Source: Cercis canadensis (taxonomy: Eukaryota > Streptophyta > Magnoliopsida > Fabales > Fabaceae). Taken from it: a DNA stretch of 64,000 bases. The DNA lies in assembly GCA_003255065.1 (NCBI GenBank), contig QAOA01007883.1:124001-188000 (forward strand), in the 5' to 3' direction. The notes beneath the pieces are model-generated. The model saw nothing but the letters and a program-made list of their open reading frames with translations. It was not told the origin of the DNA and did not search any database. Position 1 is the first letter of the stretch, and the number at the start of each line of letters is the position of its first letter. Positions 35,787 to 48,286 of this stretch are shown here, piece after piece. The translations under genes were made by a program, and so were the position numbers.

Positions 35787-38700
35787 ACCCGCCATCGTTC
35801 TCTCCCTACTCTTTTCCTCAAGCTCCCCGTAGGTCACTTCTCATCAACTCTACAACCACAACTTCGTCTTGCTCCTTCTCCAGATCCCATTCTAATGGCC
35901 TCATCAACTACTTGTCCCTCCATCACTGTCTTTTCCATGAAAACTCTTCTCTCTCGATCCTTTTTCTTTCTCTATTTCTCCTTCTACATTTCTATATTCT
36001 CATCAAAACAGCGCAAGACCATTTCTCTGTGGTCACTACCAAGCTCGCATTTCACCTCAATTTGTCACCCAGCATGGGCGCTGTAACCCTTTTAGCTTTG
36101 GGCAATGGTGCGCCTGATGTTTTCGCATCAGTTGCTGCTCTGCGCGGGGGTCAATACCGAACTGGGTTAGGTGCCATACTCTCTGCGGGAACATTTGTCT
36201 CAGCATTTGTGGTTGGCTTTGTAGCAATTTACGCCGCGCCCTTTTCTGTCGATCCGGCACCATTCGTAAGGGATGTTCTATTTTACTTAACCGCCGCGTT
36301 ATTCCTCTTCTATGTGTATCTTAGTGCCGAGATTTTCTTATGGCAAGCAATTGGGTTTGTAGCTTTTTATTTGTTTTTTGTTGGCTTTGTGTTCTATATG
36401 GATTTGGGAATGGGAGATCGGAGAGACAAGAGTGGAAATGTGGTGAGTTTTGCTGGAGATCTTGAGGGACAAAGAGAACCGACAACAGTCCACGGCGACA
36501 TCATGGTTTTGGGGACAATAGTGAAACAGAAACGCAGTTCTGGATTACGTCGAGCTATTGAAATGGTATGTTTAGATTGATTGTTAAGAATTTAGCTTAT
36601 AATTAGCTTACATATGTTTGTATTCTATGTTTCTCTTTATATATATAGCTGAGTTCCATGCTCTGTTGGGTGTCTTAAGTAATTGCATATTAATACTTCA
36701 GTGCTTTTTAGTAGTCACTAATCAGGTCTAGTAACTTAGTTTTTCTTAGTTCGATGGCTGGAATAGTCTGCTGTTATTAGGACTTGGGATTATGTTGAAC
36801 GCCAATGAAGGATATTTTCCATACCTTAAATTATAACTCTTGATAAGCATTGTTGGCAGTTCTTTTCCATTTTTTTTAGGGCAACAACTAGTTACCTTAT
36901 CAGTCTATACGTTAATATTCAGGACGCCAGCTCAACTTCTTGTGAAGTAGTTACAGCTTGAGATTAGAAATTTTTTACTCTAACAAAGCACATAATCGTG
37001 TTAGGAATCCCATTGCTAGCATATGATATTATAACTTGATTACAGTTGTTTTATATGGCTCAAGACCTTGATTTTCCATTTTCTCGAGGTTTTATGTTAA
37101 TCTTGGCTTTTCCATTAGGCCTTTAATGAGTGATGGAGTTCCATTCCTGGCTTTTCCAGTAGGCCTTTAATCAGTGAAACTTTGCTTCTGAAGTTCAAGA
37201 AAGGAAAATGAGAAGCGATAATTTATTATCACACTTGAAAGGAAAGGAATAAAATATTACTGATTGAGGAGAGTAGGCACTTTTGGTGGCTGATTGCGAT
37301 GGCTTAGGTGCAGGAACTATGAAGTAAAATGGCAGTAAAGGAGGAGGTGAAAGGATAGGGTCATGGGATAGGGGAAAATGTGATGGTCTTTTTCAGACAC
37401 CGTAACGTTCATTGTCACAGCCATAGGTCTGCTCTATTTCAGTTATTTCCTGTGACATTCATTACTTGCAACTTCAGCTGCTCCTGTTGCTGTTAACAGA
37501 ATCATGGTTGCACCATTGAGATATACTGCAGTTTTATCTGTAGAGGCTCTTAGATTTCTTGTTGTCCTTTTCTTCCCCTGACTGTTTGACAAAATTGATG
37601 TCAGCCTTTTTCTTTGTTTATAACTTACAAATGGAGAGAGCTATGGGCTATTTTCTTTCTGTTTCTTTTTTTATGAAGAATATTCCTGTACATCATTTTT
37701 TTTATAAAGCTTATTTTCTTTCATTTCATTTTAATCCATTAGCCAAGGTAATTTGGTCTTAGCATGTTAGCATATTTACTGTTCTACAAATGTCTTCTAT
37801 TCCACCCTTACTTCTCAACGGCCTCTTAAAGCTAGTCGGGAAAATAAACACAGTTCTAAATTTAGTCTTGAAACTAATATAAGGATACTTTATTCTTGTA
37901 GTAAATGATGATATCTGCATGCATTTGAAAAAGCTAGTCGGGAAAATAAACACAGTTCTAAATTTAGTCTTGAAACTAATATAAGGATACTTTATTCTTG
38001 TAGTAAATGATGATATCTGCATGCATTTGAAAAATAGGTGCATCATAAGCTGCAAAAGTATATACTAAATATACATAATGGCCTAGAAATATTCATGGAT
38101 GCGATGTAAGATCAGGGAGAGAAAGAGGGAGAAAGGAAAAAAAGCAGAAGAAAAATAGGGATTTTCAAATCTAGAGTAAGGGCCTTACATAGGAAGCATA
38201 GGAAAGTCAAAAGTTAATAATTAATAACCTCAGGAATAAAAACAAATCACATCCATGATCCAAGATTTCTATATCTACATCTGAAATATTTTCCATCCCT
38301 ATAGGGATCTGTTTAACTATCAGCATGTTACCTTCACCCTTTTCCATTTTTCTGCCAAGTCCCAATAAATATGCTACTGACTGGAAGTTGTATCATGAAA
38401 TTTCTGCAAATTCTTCGGTAGAGTAGGTACTGTAAAGTTATTACATTCAGATTCAGCTGATTTTGTCTTCATTGGAATTAGTATTAATTCTTTTAGTAAT
38501 TTATATATTCTACTTGAAGTTGTCTTAACTTATCCATTGATATGTATTTACAGATTTCAACAGTATGGGAGCTTCCTGTCACGATTCTCCTAAAATTGAC
38601 AATACCTCAGCCTGTGCCATCAGAATGGAGCAGATTTTATGCATCAGCTAATATTGCTCTTTGTCCACTAGCCCTTTTTTATGCCTGTAACTCATTCATG

Positions 38701-39318
38701 CCATTTAGTCATCCCATATCTTTCCTCCTTCCCAACACTCATTTCCCCCTTTGGTTGATAGTGCTCATGACAAGCTTCTCACTCGCACTTCTTCACTTTA
38801 TAATGGAAAAGGAACCCCCAGGATCTGAGCAAGTGCCTGTGGTGCTAATGGCATTTGTTATGAGTGTGTTTTGGATATCTACTATAGCTGAAGAACTGGT
38901 GAACTGCCTTGCAACTCTGGGGACGCTTCTCAAGTTACCACCAGCACTCCTAGGTCTTACAGTACTGGCATGGGGAAATTCAGTGGGGGATCTGGTTGCT
39001 GATGTTGCAGTTGCCAAAGCAGGTCATCCAGTCATGGCAATGGCTGGATGCTTCGCTGGACCGATGTTTAACATGCTTATTGGGCTTGGAACTGCTTTAG
39101 TGATACAGACGGCCAATGTTTATCCTGGTGCTTATCAGCTTAATTTCCACGTGGGTATTGTGATCGCATTTGTGTTCCTGCTTTTAAGCCTTATGGGTTC
39201 TCTCTTGGTGATTACTTGGTGCAGATTCCGAGTGCATAGGTTTTGGGGATTCTGTCTGGTAGGTCTCTATATTGCCTTTATGGCAGTGAGCTTGGTAGCA
39301 GCCATGTTTTCAGGGTGA
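35702..39318 (+). CDS. Cation/calcium exchanger (CCX5-like)
   Basis: Two exons, 35702-36565 and 38554-39318, total 1629 bp (542 residues), close to Arabidopsis CCX5 in length. The frame extends upstream to 35654, but that start is TTG, so the ATG at 35702 is used. The protein has many membrane segments in two halves, each with a Na+/Ca2+-exchanger alpha-repeat. GNGAPD (residues 134-139) is in the first half and GNSVGD (429-434) is in the second; these signature motifs line the ion path in the CCX/NCKX group. A hydrophilic loop at about 245-285 separates the halves. The family moves K+, Na+, Mn2+ or Ca2+ across plasma or endomembranes. The substrate here is not deducible. The NF-YC gene follows 3.7 kb downstream on the same strand, the order I recall at At1g08960-At1g08970. 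Confidence 0.92.
37828..38031 (+). repeat. 102-bp perfect tandem duplication in the CCX intron
   Basis: Copy 1 is 37828-37929 and copy 2 is 37930-38031, identical by eye. Identity points to a recent event or an assembly duplication. Confidence 0.9.
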
Positions 39319-42300
39319 TTGGTCTTGTCATCTGGGATGGATTTTTTTTTTTTTTATAATTGATATAAACAACCAATGAGCTACTTACTAGTCATCTTGG
39401 TTTGTGCCGCATGGTGCTATGCTGACTGACCACAAAGTTGGATCCACATAGATAGAGCATTATTGGAGAAGGAAGAATTTCACTAAGTAAATAGTAATTT
39501 GACGATACCATACAGATCAGATTATTATTTTTGTTTCCTTTCGGTTTCTTCATTAGGTATATGGAAATTTTGAAGTTGGCTGCAGCAGATCATATGATAT
39601 TTACATGGATAATCTTACCTGTAAAAGTAGCCAACGTAGCATCATATTTGTCCCAATGCATACCCATACCCATAAGTGGTTCACTTAATGCTACAATTTT
39701 TGTCATTGGATAACTTTTATCTTGGATGGACGTAGTTACTTGCAAAAGCGTTTATTTCTTTATTGCTCATTAAACGAATTGATGATTTGGATCTTCAGTT
39801 GCTATAAAAGGCATCGTTACTATTCTAGGTTGCCATCTGTGTTTACTTGGCGCTGCTGAACCAATCTCTTGTTGGTTTGTTGGTATTTGATGTTTTGGGT
39901 GTCTTTTTAACAGCATCCAAGATGGTTATATGGAAGCTAGACTATTCAGAGAGGCTAAAATCAAACTTTGGGGTGGAAGGGTGGGTATTTTTGTGAAAGC
40001 AAAAATGTTTCCGCCAAGGTAGGAATGTGGATTTCTAATTCCACCCCTTTAGAATGTTTTTGCGATAATATGATCCAAATTTTATTTTCGAAAATAATAA
40101 ATGGTTAAAAACATTTTTAAAAAAAAACTTGTATCAAATAAAGTAAGCCCTTTCTTAAAAGTAAAACATAGAACTCGTTAGATTTCGTCATAAATGTCAA
40201 TCTTGGAACCCTTATCATTTTCAATGGGGCTTGAATAATCGTATGCCAATGAGTAACAAAGCCCCGTATACTGGTTTGTTTGAATGTCGTCACTCTTATT
40301 ACCCCCAAGCTGACTTCAAAGTTTATACTGATGGGAGTAAAAAATAAAAACAATTGAAATTCTTATAATCTTAATGGAGTTTCAAGAGATCAAGCTTATG
40401 CTTAGGCCACTAGCTTCTTCGTAGCTTACTTGTTTGCTATCTGCAAAGGGTTTCCTCTGTTTTGGTCTTTTGGCCTTTCGGAGTTTGAAAAACATTACTG
40501 ATGATTATAGTACTTATTCAAAGGATCAATATTTTTGGTACCTTTTTTCCGTCAAGGGGCAGTCAATTAACTTTATGTTAACTTTAAGCATCAAAATCTA
40601 TTTCATAATCCATGATTCCATATATAGGAAGGAACCATAAATGACGTATTTTTTTATGAAGTACCTTTCAGCAAAAGGGAAAAAAAAATTATGCCTTGTT
40701 GATGCTTTCATTTTAATTATATAACAAAAACTTACCGTACAAATGGATATATATTCTAAAAAAAATATATGCAAATTTCTTTATTCCAGAAATTATCTCA
40801 ACTTCTTTATTTATGTGATGTCATATATCATGTAAACTTATTTGTTATATATATTTGAAAATTTATTGAACTAAATGACAATGCTCAAATACTTTAAATT
40901 TAATTCATTTTAGTAGTTATTTTTGGTAATTATTTTTTAGGTATTCTTCAGTAATGATTGAAGTTTGCTCTTTTCTTATACATAATTTATTATTCAGATA
41001 TAATAATTGCAAATATTCAATTAAAAATATGATTAGAAATTAAATTAATTTTTTTTGTTAATTTGTTGTTCAAATGCATAAATTGTCCCAACCTAACCGT
41101 CTGCCAAAAAAGAAAAACTTGTATGGTACCGAAGTTCAATTAGGATAAATTCATCAGCAAAAAAAATCTCTCAAAAAATTTTAGAATCGTGATTGGGCCC
41201 AAATAAAGAAAAAAAAAAAAAAAGACATTTAGGAGTTTTGGGGTAAAATAAATGTTTAATTTTTTTTTATCATAGCTAAGATTTCAAAACTAAATCTTTT
41301 AAATTTTTGATAGAAATTTGAGTGTCATCGAGTTAAGAAAATTATTAATACTTTTTAATATATTATTCAAACTCTAGTAGATGACTCAAAATTTTCACAT
41401 CGTCCCAACAGGCAACAGTGCCAAAATAAAAACTTCATTTTCCCCAAACTCCCGTATTTTCCGTCTTTACCCTTTAAAATATCACAGGTGCATCCCAAAA
41501 CAAAGAGTTAGGTTCTGACAATGTAAGTCAGAATCGATCACACTCAGCTTTTTTCGTACTTCCCTATCTTAGGTTTGTTCCAAGAAAACATCATTAATCG
41601 TCACGAAAACTGTGTTTTTCATATTTCTATTGAAACCCTAAATTTTTGTCCGCTATAAGATTTGGGATCTTTCGCAGTACGGAAAATATTACAAAAGCAG
41701 CTTATACCTTCGACCCAGCAGAATTCTCACGGCATAGATCTTTGAAAAAAAGATTCTGATCGTTTTTTTGTTTCTCTTTTCCTTTTCCCAGGTTCTGAAT
41801 AATTGCAGAGCAGAGCATCACCTATTGGAGAAGGTAGCAACTCTTGCTCTAAAAATTACTACTATTTATGTTTCTTTTTCTGCTTATCCCTCTGCATTTG
41901 TCTATGTATCTGTATGTGACGTGGGTCTTAAGGATTTTTATCTAAGTGAACTTACGAATGCATATCGCTTCTGTAATTTTTAATGGGCGCCCGTAATTTT
42001 CTCTAGCTGTTCTTCTTTTTACCTTTGTTCTTCGGTTAATTTTCTCTGCTGTGAAATTGATATGTGATAGAGACGATGAATTTTCTTAAATCTTATGAGA
42101 AAATTCGGGTAGAAAAATACAAAAATTCTTCTTTAATTTATGTTTCCTTGCTAATATCAAGCATGTGGTCAAGGTCACAATTTTTCAATTATGCATGCAG
42201 AGTAAGGAACGCATATCCTCGGGATGAATACTTTCTGACATGAAATATGCCCTGAAATAACATGCACCCAGATAGATGTTATGTTGAACATTTACACTTC

Positions 42301-43037
42301 TTAAACATATAATTTATATGATCCTTAAGTTAATTTAGGAAGGTAAGTAAGAAAATTTGGTAGCCAAGTTTTTTGATTTAATGGAACAATATCTTTAATG
42401 TAATTGGTAGTTAATCCTGGAATTTTGGAGTGATTTGGAGCTTCTTGAATGTTGAACATTTACACTTCTTAAACATATAATTTATATGATCCTTAAGTTA
42501 ATTTAGGAAGAAGGTAAGTAAGAAAATTTGGTAATGGAACTCTATCTTTAATCTAATTGGTAGTTAATCCTGGAATTTTGTAGTGATTTGGAGCTTCTTG
42601 AATGGTGTTTGTGTTGGAAAAGACATCCGGGACTTTGGGGGAAGATTTGTTCATCAAATTTAATACTTCTTTTATAGGCTTGGTAGGTATTTCAGTGTGC
42701 CAAACTCTTGTCAAACCAATATCATGGGGTTGATATACAATTTCACATAGGGAAGAGTAGACAGCTATAGCCGCGTTATGCACTCAATAAAATGAGGACA
42801 CATGGTTCTTTGTTTCCAATAGATTGTGTGTTTTGCCTAAGAATCTTCTGTATCTTGATAAATAACTGGGAATCGCAACATTGTAGTGATTTGACCTTTT
42901 CATTGTGGAATATACTCATGGAGTTATTGTATATGTAGTTATTTACTAATTAATACATGGAAAGTTTGCTTTAATGCTTAGTTGTGATTATATTGTGAAG
43001 TAATTGGCAGTGATTTGTTAATTTCACTTGGAACAGA
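39319..43037. other. CCX 3' UTR, intergenic region, and NF-YC leader with UTR intron
   Basis: No coding gene. 39319-41450 is AT-rich intergenic sequence. A 5' UTR exon for NF-YC is inferred at about 41500-41833, ending GAAG|GTAGCA. It is joined by an intron (41834-43036) to the acceptor AACAG just two bases... before the ATG codon context at 43037-43040. Leader introns of this type are common in NF-YC genes. Confidence 0.5.
42283..42604 (+). repeat. Tandem duplication (168 and 154 bp) in the NF-YC leader intron
   Basis: Copy 1 is 42283-42450 and copy 2 is 42451-42604. They differ by small indels and a few substitutions. Each contains a strong donor-like word AAGGTAAGTAAG (GT at 42343 and 42514). 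Confidence 0.85.
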
Positions 43038-43820
43038 ATGGATCACCAAGGGCATAGCCAGAACCAATCTATGGGGGTTGTTGGTAGTGGAGGTCAATTG
43101 GCGTATGGTTCAAACCCATACCAACCAAACCAAATAACTGGGACACCAGGGTCGGTTGTGACATCAGTTGGGGCCATTCAATCTGCTAGTCAGCCTTCTG
43201 GAGCTCAGCTGGGACAACATCAACTTGCTTACCAGCATATTCATCAGCAACAACAGCAGCAACTTCAGCAACAGCTCCAATCCTTCTGGGCAAATCAATA
43301 CCAAGAAATTGAGAAAGTGACTGATTTCAAGAACCATAGCCTTCCCTTGGCGAGGATCAAGAAGATCATGAAGGCTGATGAGGATGTTAGAATGATATCA
43401 GCTGAAGCACCGGTCATATTTGCAAGAGCATGTGAAATGTTTATATTAGAGTTAACCTTGCGTTCTTGGAATCACACTGAAGAGAACAAAAGAAGAACAC
43501 TTCAGAAGAATGATATTGCAGCAGCAATCACGAGGACTGATATCTTTGATTTCTTGGTTGACATTGTTCCCCGGGAGGACTTGAAAGATGAAGTACTTGC
43601 TTCCATCCCTAGAGGAACAATGCCTGTTGCAGGGCCTGCTGATGCCCTTCCATATTGCTATATGCAACCTCAGCATGCCCCTCAAGTTGGCACTGCTGGT
43701 GTCATAATGGGTAAGCCTGTGATGGACCCAACTATGTATGCTCAACAGTCTCATCCCTACATGGCACAACAAATGTGGCCACATGCACCAGAACAACGAC
43801 AACCATCTCCAGATCATTAA
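43038..43820 (+). CDS. Nuclear transcription factor Y subunit C (NF-YC9/NF-YC3-like)
   Basis: An intronless coding region of 260 residues. The N-terminus is Gln/Gly/Ser-rich with a run of glutamines near 70-80. The conserved core starts around FWANQYQEIEK (83-93). The histone-fold follows at about residues 101-180 (LPLARIKKIMKADEDVRMIS, then NDIAAAITRTDIFDFLVDIVPR). The C-terminus is Pro/Gln/Met-rich. NF-YC pairs with NF-YB; the dimer binds NF-YA at CCAAT boxes or CONSTANS-type proteins in flowering and light responses, in the nucleus. The core looks complete and unbroken. The MEF19-like gene follows on the opposite strand, tail to tail. The neighbouring CCX and IDM2-like genes support orthology with the NF-YC9/NF-YC3 pair. 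Confidence 0.96.
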   Translation: MDHQGHSQNQSMGVVGSGGQLAYGSNPYQPNQITGTPGSVVTSVGAIQSASQPSGAQLGQHQLAYQHIHQQQQQQLQQQLQSFWANQYQEIEKVTDFKNHSLPLARIKKIMKADEDVRMISAEAPVIFARACEMFILELTLRSWNHTEENKRRTLQKNDIAAAITRTDIFDFLVDIVPREDLKDEVLASIPRGTMPVAGPADALPYCYMQPQHAPQVGTAGVIMGKPVMDPTMYAQQSHPYMAQQMWPHAPEQRQPSPDH

Positions 43821-44872
43821 TTGCTGCACCGTGGAGATTAAGGTGAACTTTAGGCTCTCTTATATTTGTATTCCTCCCAGACTAGTGAGTGAAATTTTAT
43901 GGTGAACTGATCATTTCAGTCCATTGTAGTCAAATTGGCCCTTTGCACTCTTAATATATAGTAATTAATGTCACAGATAGTCAATTATTAGTTGTAGATT
44001 AGTAGCTGTATGATTTATTTTAACTTTTGGGGCTAATTTCATGGATACTTCCATGATTTTGTCATATTAATTTCAAGCTGGTTTTGGATAATCCCTGAGA
44101 TTTTAGATGTGCCTCGGTCTTGTGAGATTGAAGACAGAACTTGTGAGATTATAAATCCCCCTTCCCCCAACTCTTGTATTAATTTGGGTGTGGATAGGAT
44201 ACGGAACTCCCTACTTTCATATTGAGATCTACAAACACAAAGTAAAATAGATAATTCAACTTTTATTGGACCAAACTTGACCAGATGTCCTAAACCTTAT
44301 ATAGATTGGTTTTTGTGTTTATCACTTTCGGATGTCCCTGAATTCTTTACTTTTTGTTGGGTTTTTGTTTTATTTGACCTGCTAAAACAATCCATCTGCT
44401 CTTTACCTCCACTCTGAAAGATCATAGTTTCTTGTGTCTGATTTTGTTAACCCTTGGTTTCTTCCCGTCTTTCAGATTACTGGTGTTAATGTTATGAGTT
44501 CAGAATGTCAACCTTGATGGCTGAAGAACGTCCTTAGTAATCTGTAGCCAATAGCTGACACACAATGCAAATCTTACTTATGTAGATAATGTGCTAGTTA
44601 AGACTTATCTTGATTAGGCTGGATGAGCTGCTGTCCTTTTCTTGATTTAATTTTCTCGTCTGTTGTTGGTAGTAGTTACTTAAAGATGTATAGTAGAATT
44701 TTTACTTCCAAGTTAGCTTCTTTGTCAATGGATCATTGTTACACACTCTAAGGATTTGCATTTCTTTACCTTTGCATCGTGGTCTTCTACTTCTCTGTTA
44801 TTCCAATAGAGGGAACATTGAGAACAATGTCACATAAATTTTACACATCCAACTTGTTTTACGGCTAATATG
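43821..44872. other. NF-YC 3' UTR and intergenic sequence
   Basis: No gene is recognised. The first 200-300 bases are likely 3' UTR. Confidence 0.5.
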
Positions 44873-45296
44873 TTAAATAGGATCAAAGACATAAATAATA
44901 CAAAAATCAATCTTAATTTCACAAATATCATACTTTTCAAATTATTTTCATCAATAATATCATTTTTTTTTTAATAATATCCAGAGCTGAAAAGAAAAAG
45001 AAAGAGAATGTGGGTGACACAATTTGCACAATTGTGTCACCCTCATTGTCTCTCTTCCTTTTTTCAGTAATTGTGCCACAAGTTTGCATATTGCAGCACT
45101 TTATTAGTGATGCAATATGAACAATTGCATCACCTATATGGTGAAGCAATTTGCATAATTGCATCACCTATATGGTGAAGCAATTTGCATAATTGCGTCA
45201 CGTAAACAACGATATAGGTGGAAATGGTTTCAAAAGTATAATATTTGTGAAATTAAAATTGTGTTTTACATTATTTAAATCTTTGATCCATCTTAA
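44873..45296. mobile_element. Foldback element with long terminal inverted repeats, about 424 bp
   Basis: The left end from TTAAATAGGATCAAAG inward matches the reverse complement of the right end, TTAAGATGGATCAAAG. Similarity continues for about 75 bp, including TTTCACAAATAT and ATACTTTT in both arms. The interior holds tandem copies of a 34-bp unit (45121-45202) and the palindrome GTGACACAATTTGC ... CAATTGTGTCACC near 45014-45044. There is no coding capacity. The target duplication is unclear, so the superfamily is unassigned and the outer borders may be off by a few bases. Confidence 0.65.
45121..45202 (+). repeat. 34-bp tandem repeat, about 2.4 copies
   Basis: The unit AATTGCATCACCTATATGGT plus GAAGCAATTTGCAT is repeated inside the foldback element. 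The last copy has a GCGTCACG variant. Confidence 0.75.
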
Positions 45297-45840
45297 ATAC
45301 ACCACCTTATTTATGTCCCAGACAACTCACACTAGATTTGCCGCCAAAGTTGAGACAGTGCGTGAAAACTCTTTAGTAGCCTGGTATCATGACGAAAATG
45401 CCTATATAATTGTTCCTCGGCACGACCACACCAAGTTTTGAGTTTTTACATGGATTATGTAATAAAAGTCTTATCTTCCCACGTTCCATACTATCCCACC
45501 TTAAGGTTTTACCGTTGGAAGTTTGGAACCCAGTTGCATGCCTTAACCCTATAAAATGTCCCATCAGAACTTGTTAGAACCTGCAGTGCACGTTGACTGC
45601 ACAGTTCTTGGATAGTTGTATTGTGTAAGTCACTGCCATTCTGATGCTACAATGTACAAATAGCTCATACACTACCAGCGTGTGATTAGTGATAACAACT
45701 GAATCACCGGTGGTTTAGGTATTGATGCATCTTAACACCATTAAAAAAGATAATATTGTAATTTTCACATATTACCTAAATAAATAAAAGAACAAGAAAA
45801 AACCATGAAATATATCTTTACAATATGAATCCCTTGATAG
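45297..45840. other. Intergenic, MEF19-side 3' flank
   Basis: Short unremarkable sequence between the foldback element and the MEF19-like stop codon. No gene is seen. Confidence 0.5.
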
Positions 45841-47544
45841 TCATGAACTTAACAGCATCTCAACTGAACTATGCCCAGCTGTCTTAGTAATCCTTCTATG
45901 CTTCATTACTTCTCTAGCCAAATTTACCTCCTCCCACCAACCAGCCCTAGCATATATATTTGATAGAAGAACATGAACTCCACTTCGATGATGTTCTAGT
46001 TCAGTTATGTGGATTTTCACCTGATTAGCAACAGGAACGTTTTCATGAATCTGACAGCCATTTAAAAGAGCACTCCATATAGCAATGTTTGGTTGTATGG
46101 ACGTTGTCTTCATCAATCTTTCTGCCTCTTCGAAACGACCCGCCCGACTCAAAAGATCAATCATGCAACCATAATGCTCTGTTTCTGGCACTATACCATG
46201 AATATTTGTCATTGAGTTAAAATGTTTTTGAGCCTCTTCAACCAATCCTACATGGCTACAAGCAAATAATACTCCGGTGTAAGTGATATGGTCAGGGACT
46301 AAAGTTGTATCCTCTTGCATTCTTTGGAAGACACTCAGTGCTTCATTTCCATGACCATGCATGGCTAAGCCGTTAATCATGCTTGTCCACACTACCACAT
46401 CTTTCTTCTGCAAACTATCGAAAATCTTCTCTGCACTTCTTAATTCTCCCGTCTTAGCGTACATGTCTAGGAGAGCAGTTGCAATTGCAATGTCCGTTGC
46501 AATGCTGCTTTTCAATAGATAAGCATGAACGGTTTGTCCCAATTGTAGAGCACACATATGGGCACAAACACTTAAGGCACTCAAAAAAGTAGCTTCATCC
46601 GGATTCAAGCCAGCAGCCCACATATCAAAAAAGAGACGTAGTGCCTCCTCATGCCTCTCGTATTGATTGTAAGCATTAATCATGCTGTTCCAAGTGACAA
46701 CATTTCTTTGAGGCATTTTGTCGAACATATCTCTTGCAATGCTCAAGCTACCACATTTGGCGTACATCTCAAGAATGGCAGTAGCAAGAATGATATTACA
46801 GTTATACCTGGACCTAAAGGGATCATAACCAGCCTTACGAATGCGATCATGGACCCATCGCCCAGTATCTATGTCTCTACTACGGGCACAGGCAATTAAA
46901 GCATTCACCATAGTGATTTCATTTGGCTTTACTCTCCAATGCTCCATGTCCTTGAACACCTTTAAAGCTGCAGAAGGCTGATCATTATTTACATACCCAG
47001 CAATCAAACAAGTCCAAGCAACCACATTCGACATTGGAATAATATCAAACACTTTCAACCCAGATTTCATATCTGCACATGACACATACATATGGAGTAA
47101 ACCTGTAGCTGCATAATTATCTTGTTCAAACCCAGATTTCAGAATGCAATTGTGAATGCATTTTCCGTAACCATGATCAGCAATCACAGCACAGGCTTTG
47201 AGCGCAAAGGGGAAGGTAAAATGATCTGGTGAATATCCACTTTGTATCATTTGCCTATACAGAAGCAAAGACTCTCTTGGCTTGTCAGTGTTAGAGTAAC
47301 CTCTAATCATGGAGTTCCAAATGTAAACACTGGGGACTTCTATTTGACGAAACACTAATTCTGCATAACTAATGCCCCTGGACTCTGAATCTGAATCTAT
47401 ACACAAGTCAATAAGCTTGCTCAGGGGGATTATACTTTTGATAACTGAAGTTGTGATCATTAGCGCATGCAACTGTTTCATTTCCCTCATAGTTTTACAC
47501 TTTGCTGACACAGAGAGAATGATACTTTGGTGTGTCTTCATCAT
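45841..47544 (-). CDS. MEF19: PLS-class PPR protein, MEF19-like organellar RNA editing factor
   Basis: An intronless 567-residue frame starting with a double Met at 47544. Arrays of P, L and S pentatricopeptide motifs run through the protein (for example VYIWNSMIRGYS, VVAWTCLIAGYV, VVTWNSMINAYN, VVVWTSMINGLAMHGHGNEAL). They end in an E-type region (IWSALLNGCQIHENV, VHVLLSNIYARAGWWEEV) and the tail HSSVEMLLSS. There is no DYW deaminase domain. As known for E-class editing factors, site recognition would be here and the deaminase supplied in trans. Length and many segments match Arabidopsis MEF19 (At3g05240, 565 aa by recall), a mitochondrial C-to-U editing factor. In Arabidopsis that gene is next to SPC22; here SPC22 is 19 kb away. 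The N-terminus is a weak transit peptide. Confidence 0.92.
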   Translation of the reverse strand: MMKTHQSIILSVSAKCKTMREMKQLHALMITTSVIKSIIPLSKLIDLCIDSDSESRGISYAELVFRQIEVPSVYIWNSMIRGYSNTDKPRESLLLYRQMIQSGYSPDHFTFPFALKACAVIADHGYGKCIHNCILKSGFEQDNYAATGLLHMYVSCADMKSGLKVFDIIPMSNVVAWTCLIAGYVNNDQPSAALKVFKDMEHWRVKPNEITMVNALIACARSRDIDTGRWVHDRIRKAGYDPFRSRYNCNIILATAILEMYAKCGSLSIARDMFDKMPQRNVVTWNSMINAYNQYERHEEALRLFFDMWAAGLNPDEATFLSALSVCAHMCALQLGQTVHAYLLKSSIATDIAIATALLDMYAKTGELRSAEKIFDSLQKKDVVVWTSMINGLAMHGHGNEALSVFQRMQEDTTLVPDHITYTGVLFACSHVGLVEEAQKHFNSMTNIHGIVPETEHYGCMIDLLSRAGRFEEAERLMKTTSIQPNIAIWSALLNGCQIHENVPVANQVKIHITELEHHRSGVHVLLSNIYARAGWWEEVNLAREVMKHRRITKTAGHSSVEMLLSS

Positions 47545-48286
47545 TATGCACCCTATAAACTAACGATCCCTTCTACTTCTCTTCTATGCCATCAAAGTTA
47601 AAGAAATAAGGGCTATTCAGTATCTCGAGGTTTCGGACATGGTGCTGGTGATGGCGATGAAAAGGCTCTTGTAATTATTTCTGATCAGAGCCCGATTAGA
47701 AGGGTGGCATTTTTTAGAAAAACATTATTTGGCAGATGGCACGAATTTTTTAACCTTTTTGCATTCCAATCCACACGGATAAGCCTTATGGTTGCTCTCA
47801 TGGAGACCGACTATTTGCCATTTTTTAATTTTTTTTTTTAAAAAAGAGAGAGAGATTACTATGACATGAGAACAAGACCCAGCTTTAGCAAAAGCTAATT
47901 CATTCAAGGCAAAGAAGGGGGAAGGAAATGAAGTGTATTTAATTATATGCATGAGTGACCTGATGAAATGAACTTGGGAGTTTAAGAAAATAGGAGAATC
48001 AGACCAAGATTAATTTCTCCATCAACTTGGTGACTTAGAACCGCTAATCTCTCAAAACTATCAAAACATTCGTCAGGAGAACATAGTTACAGATATCCAT
48101 AAAATGTTAGCTAAGACATCAAGGTCAAAGACCACATAAGTGTGGTAATAATCAAATCTCAAATAGAAGATAGATGCTCTAGATGATTTTCTTGTTCCAA
48201 AATTACATCTATCTAGCATTCAGGATCAATTTACAATAACCTGCAAGATGAGAGAAAAGGAAGGACTCTGATGAGACAGAACTTTG
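47545..48286. other. MEF19 promoter/leader and IDM2-like 3' UTR
   Basis: The upstream flank of the minus-strand PPR gene and the probable 3' UTR of the next minus-strand gene. No further gene is seen. Confidence 0.5.
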
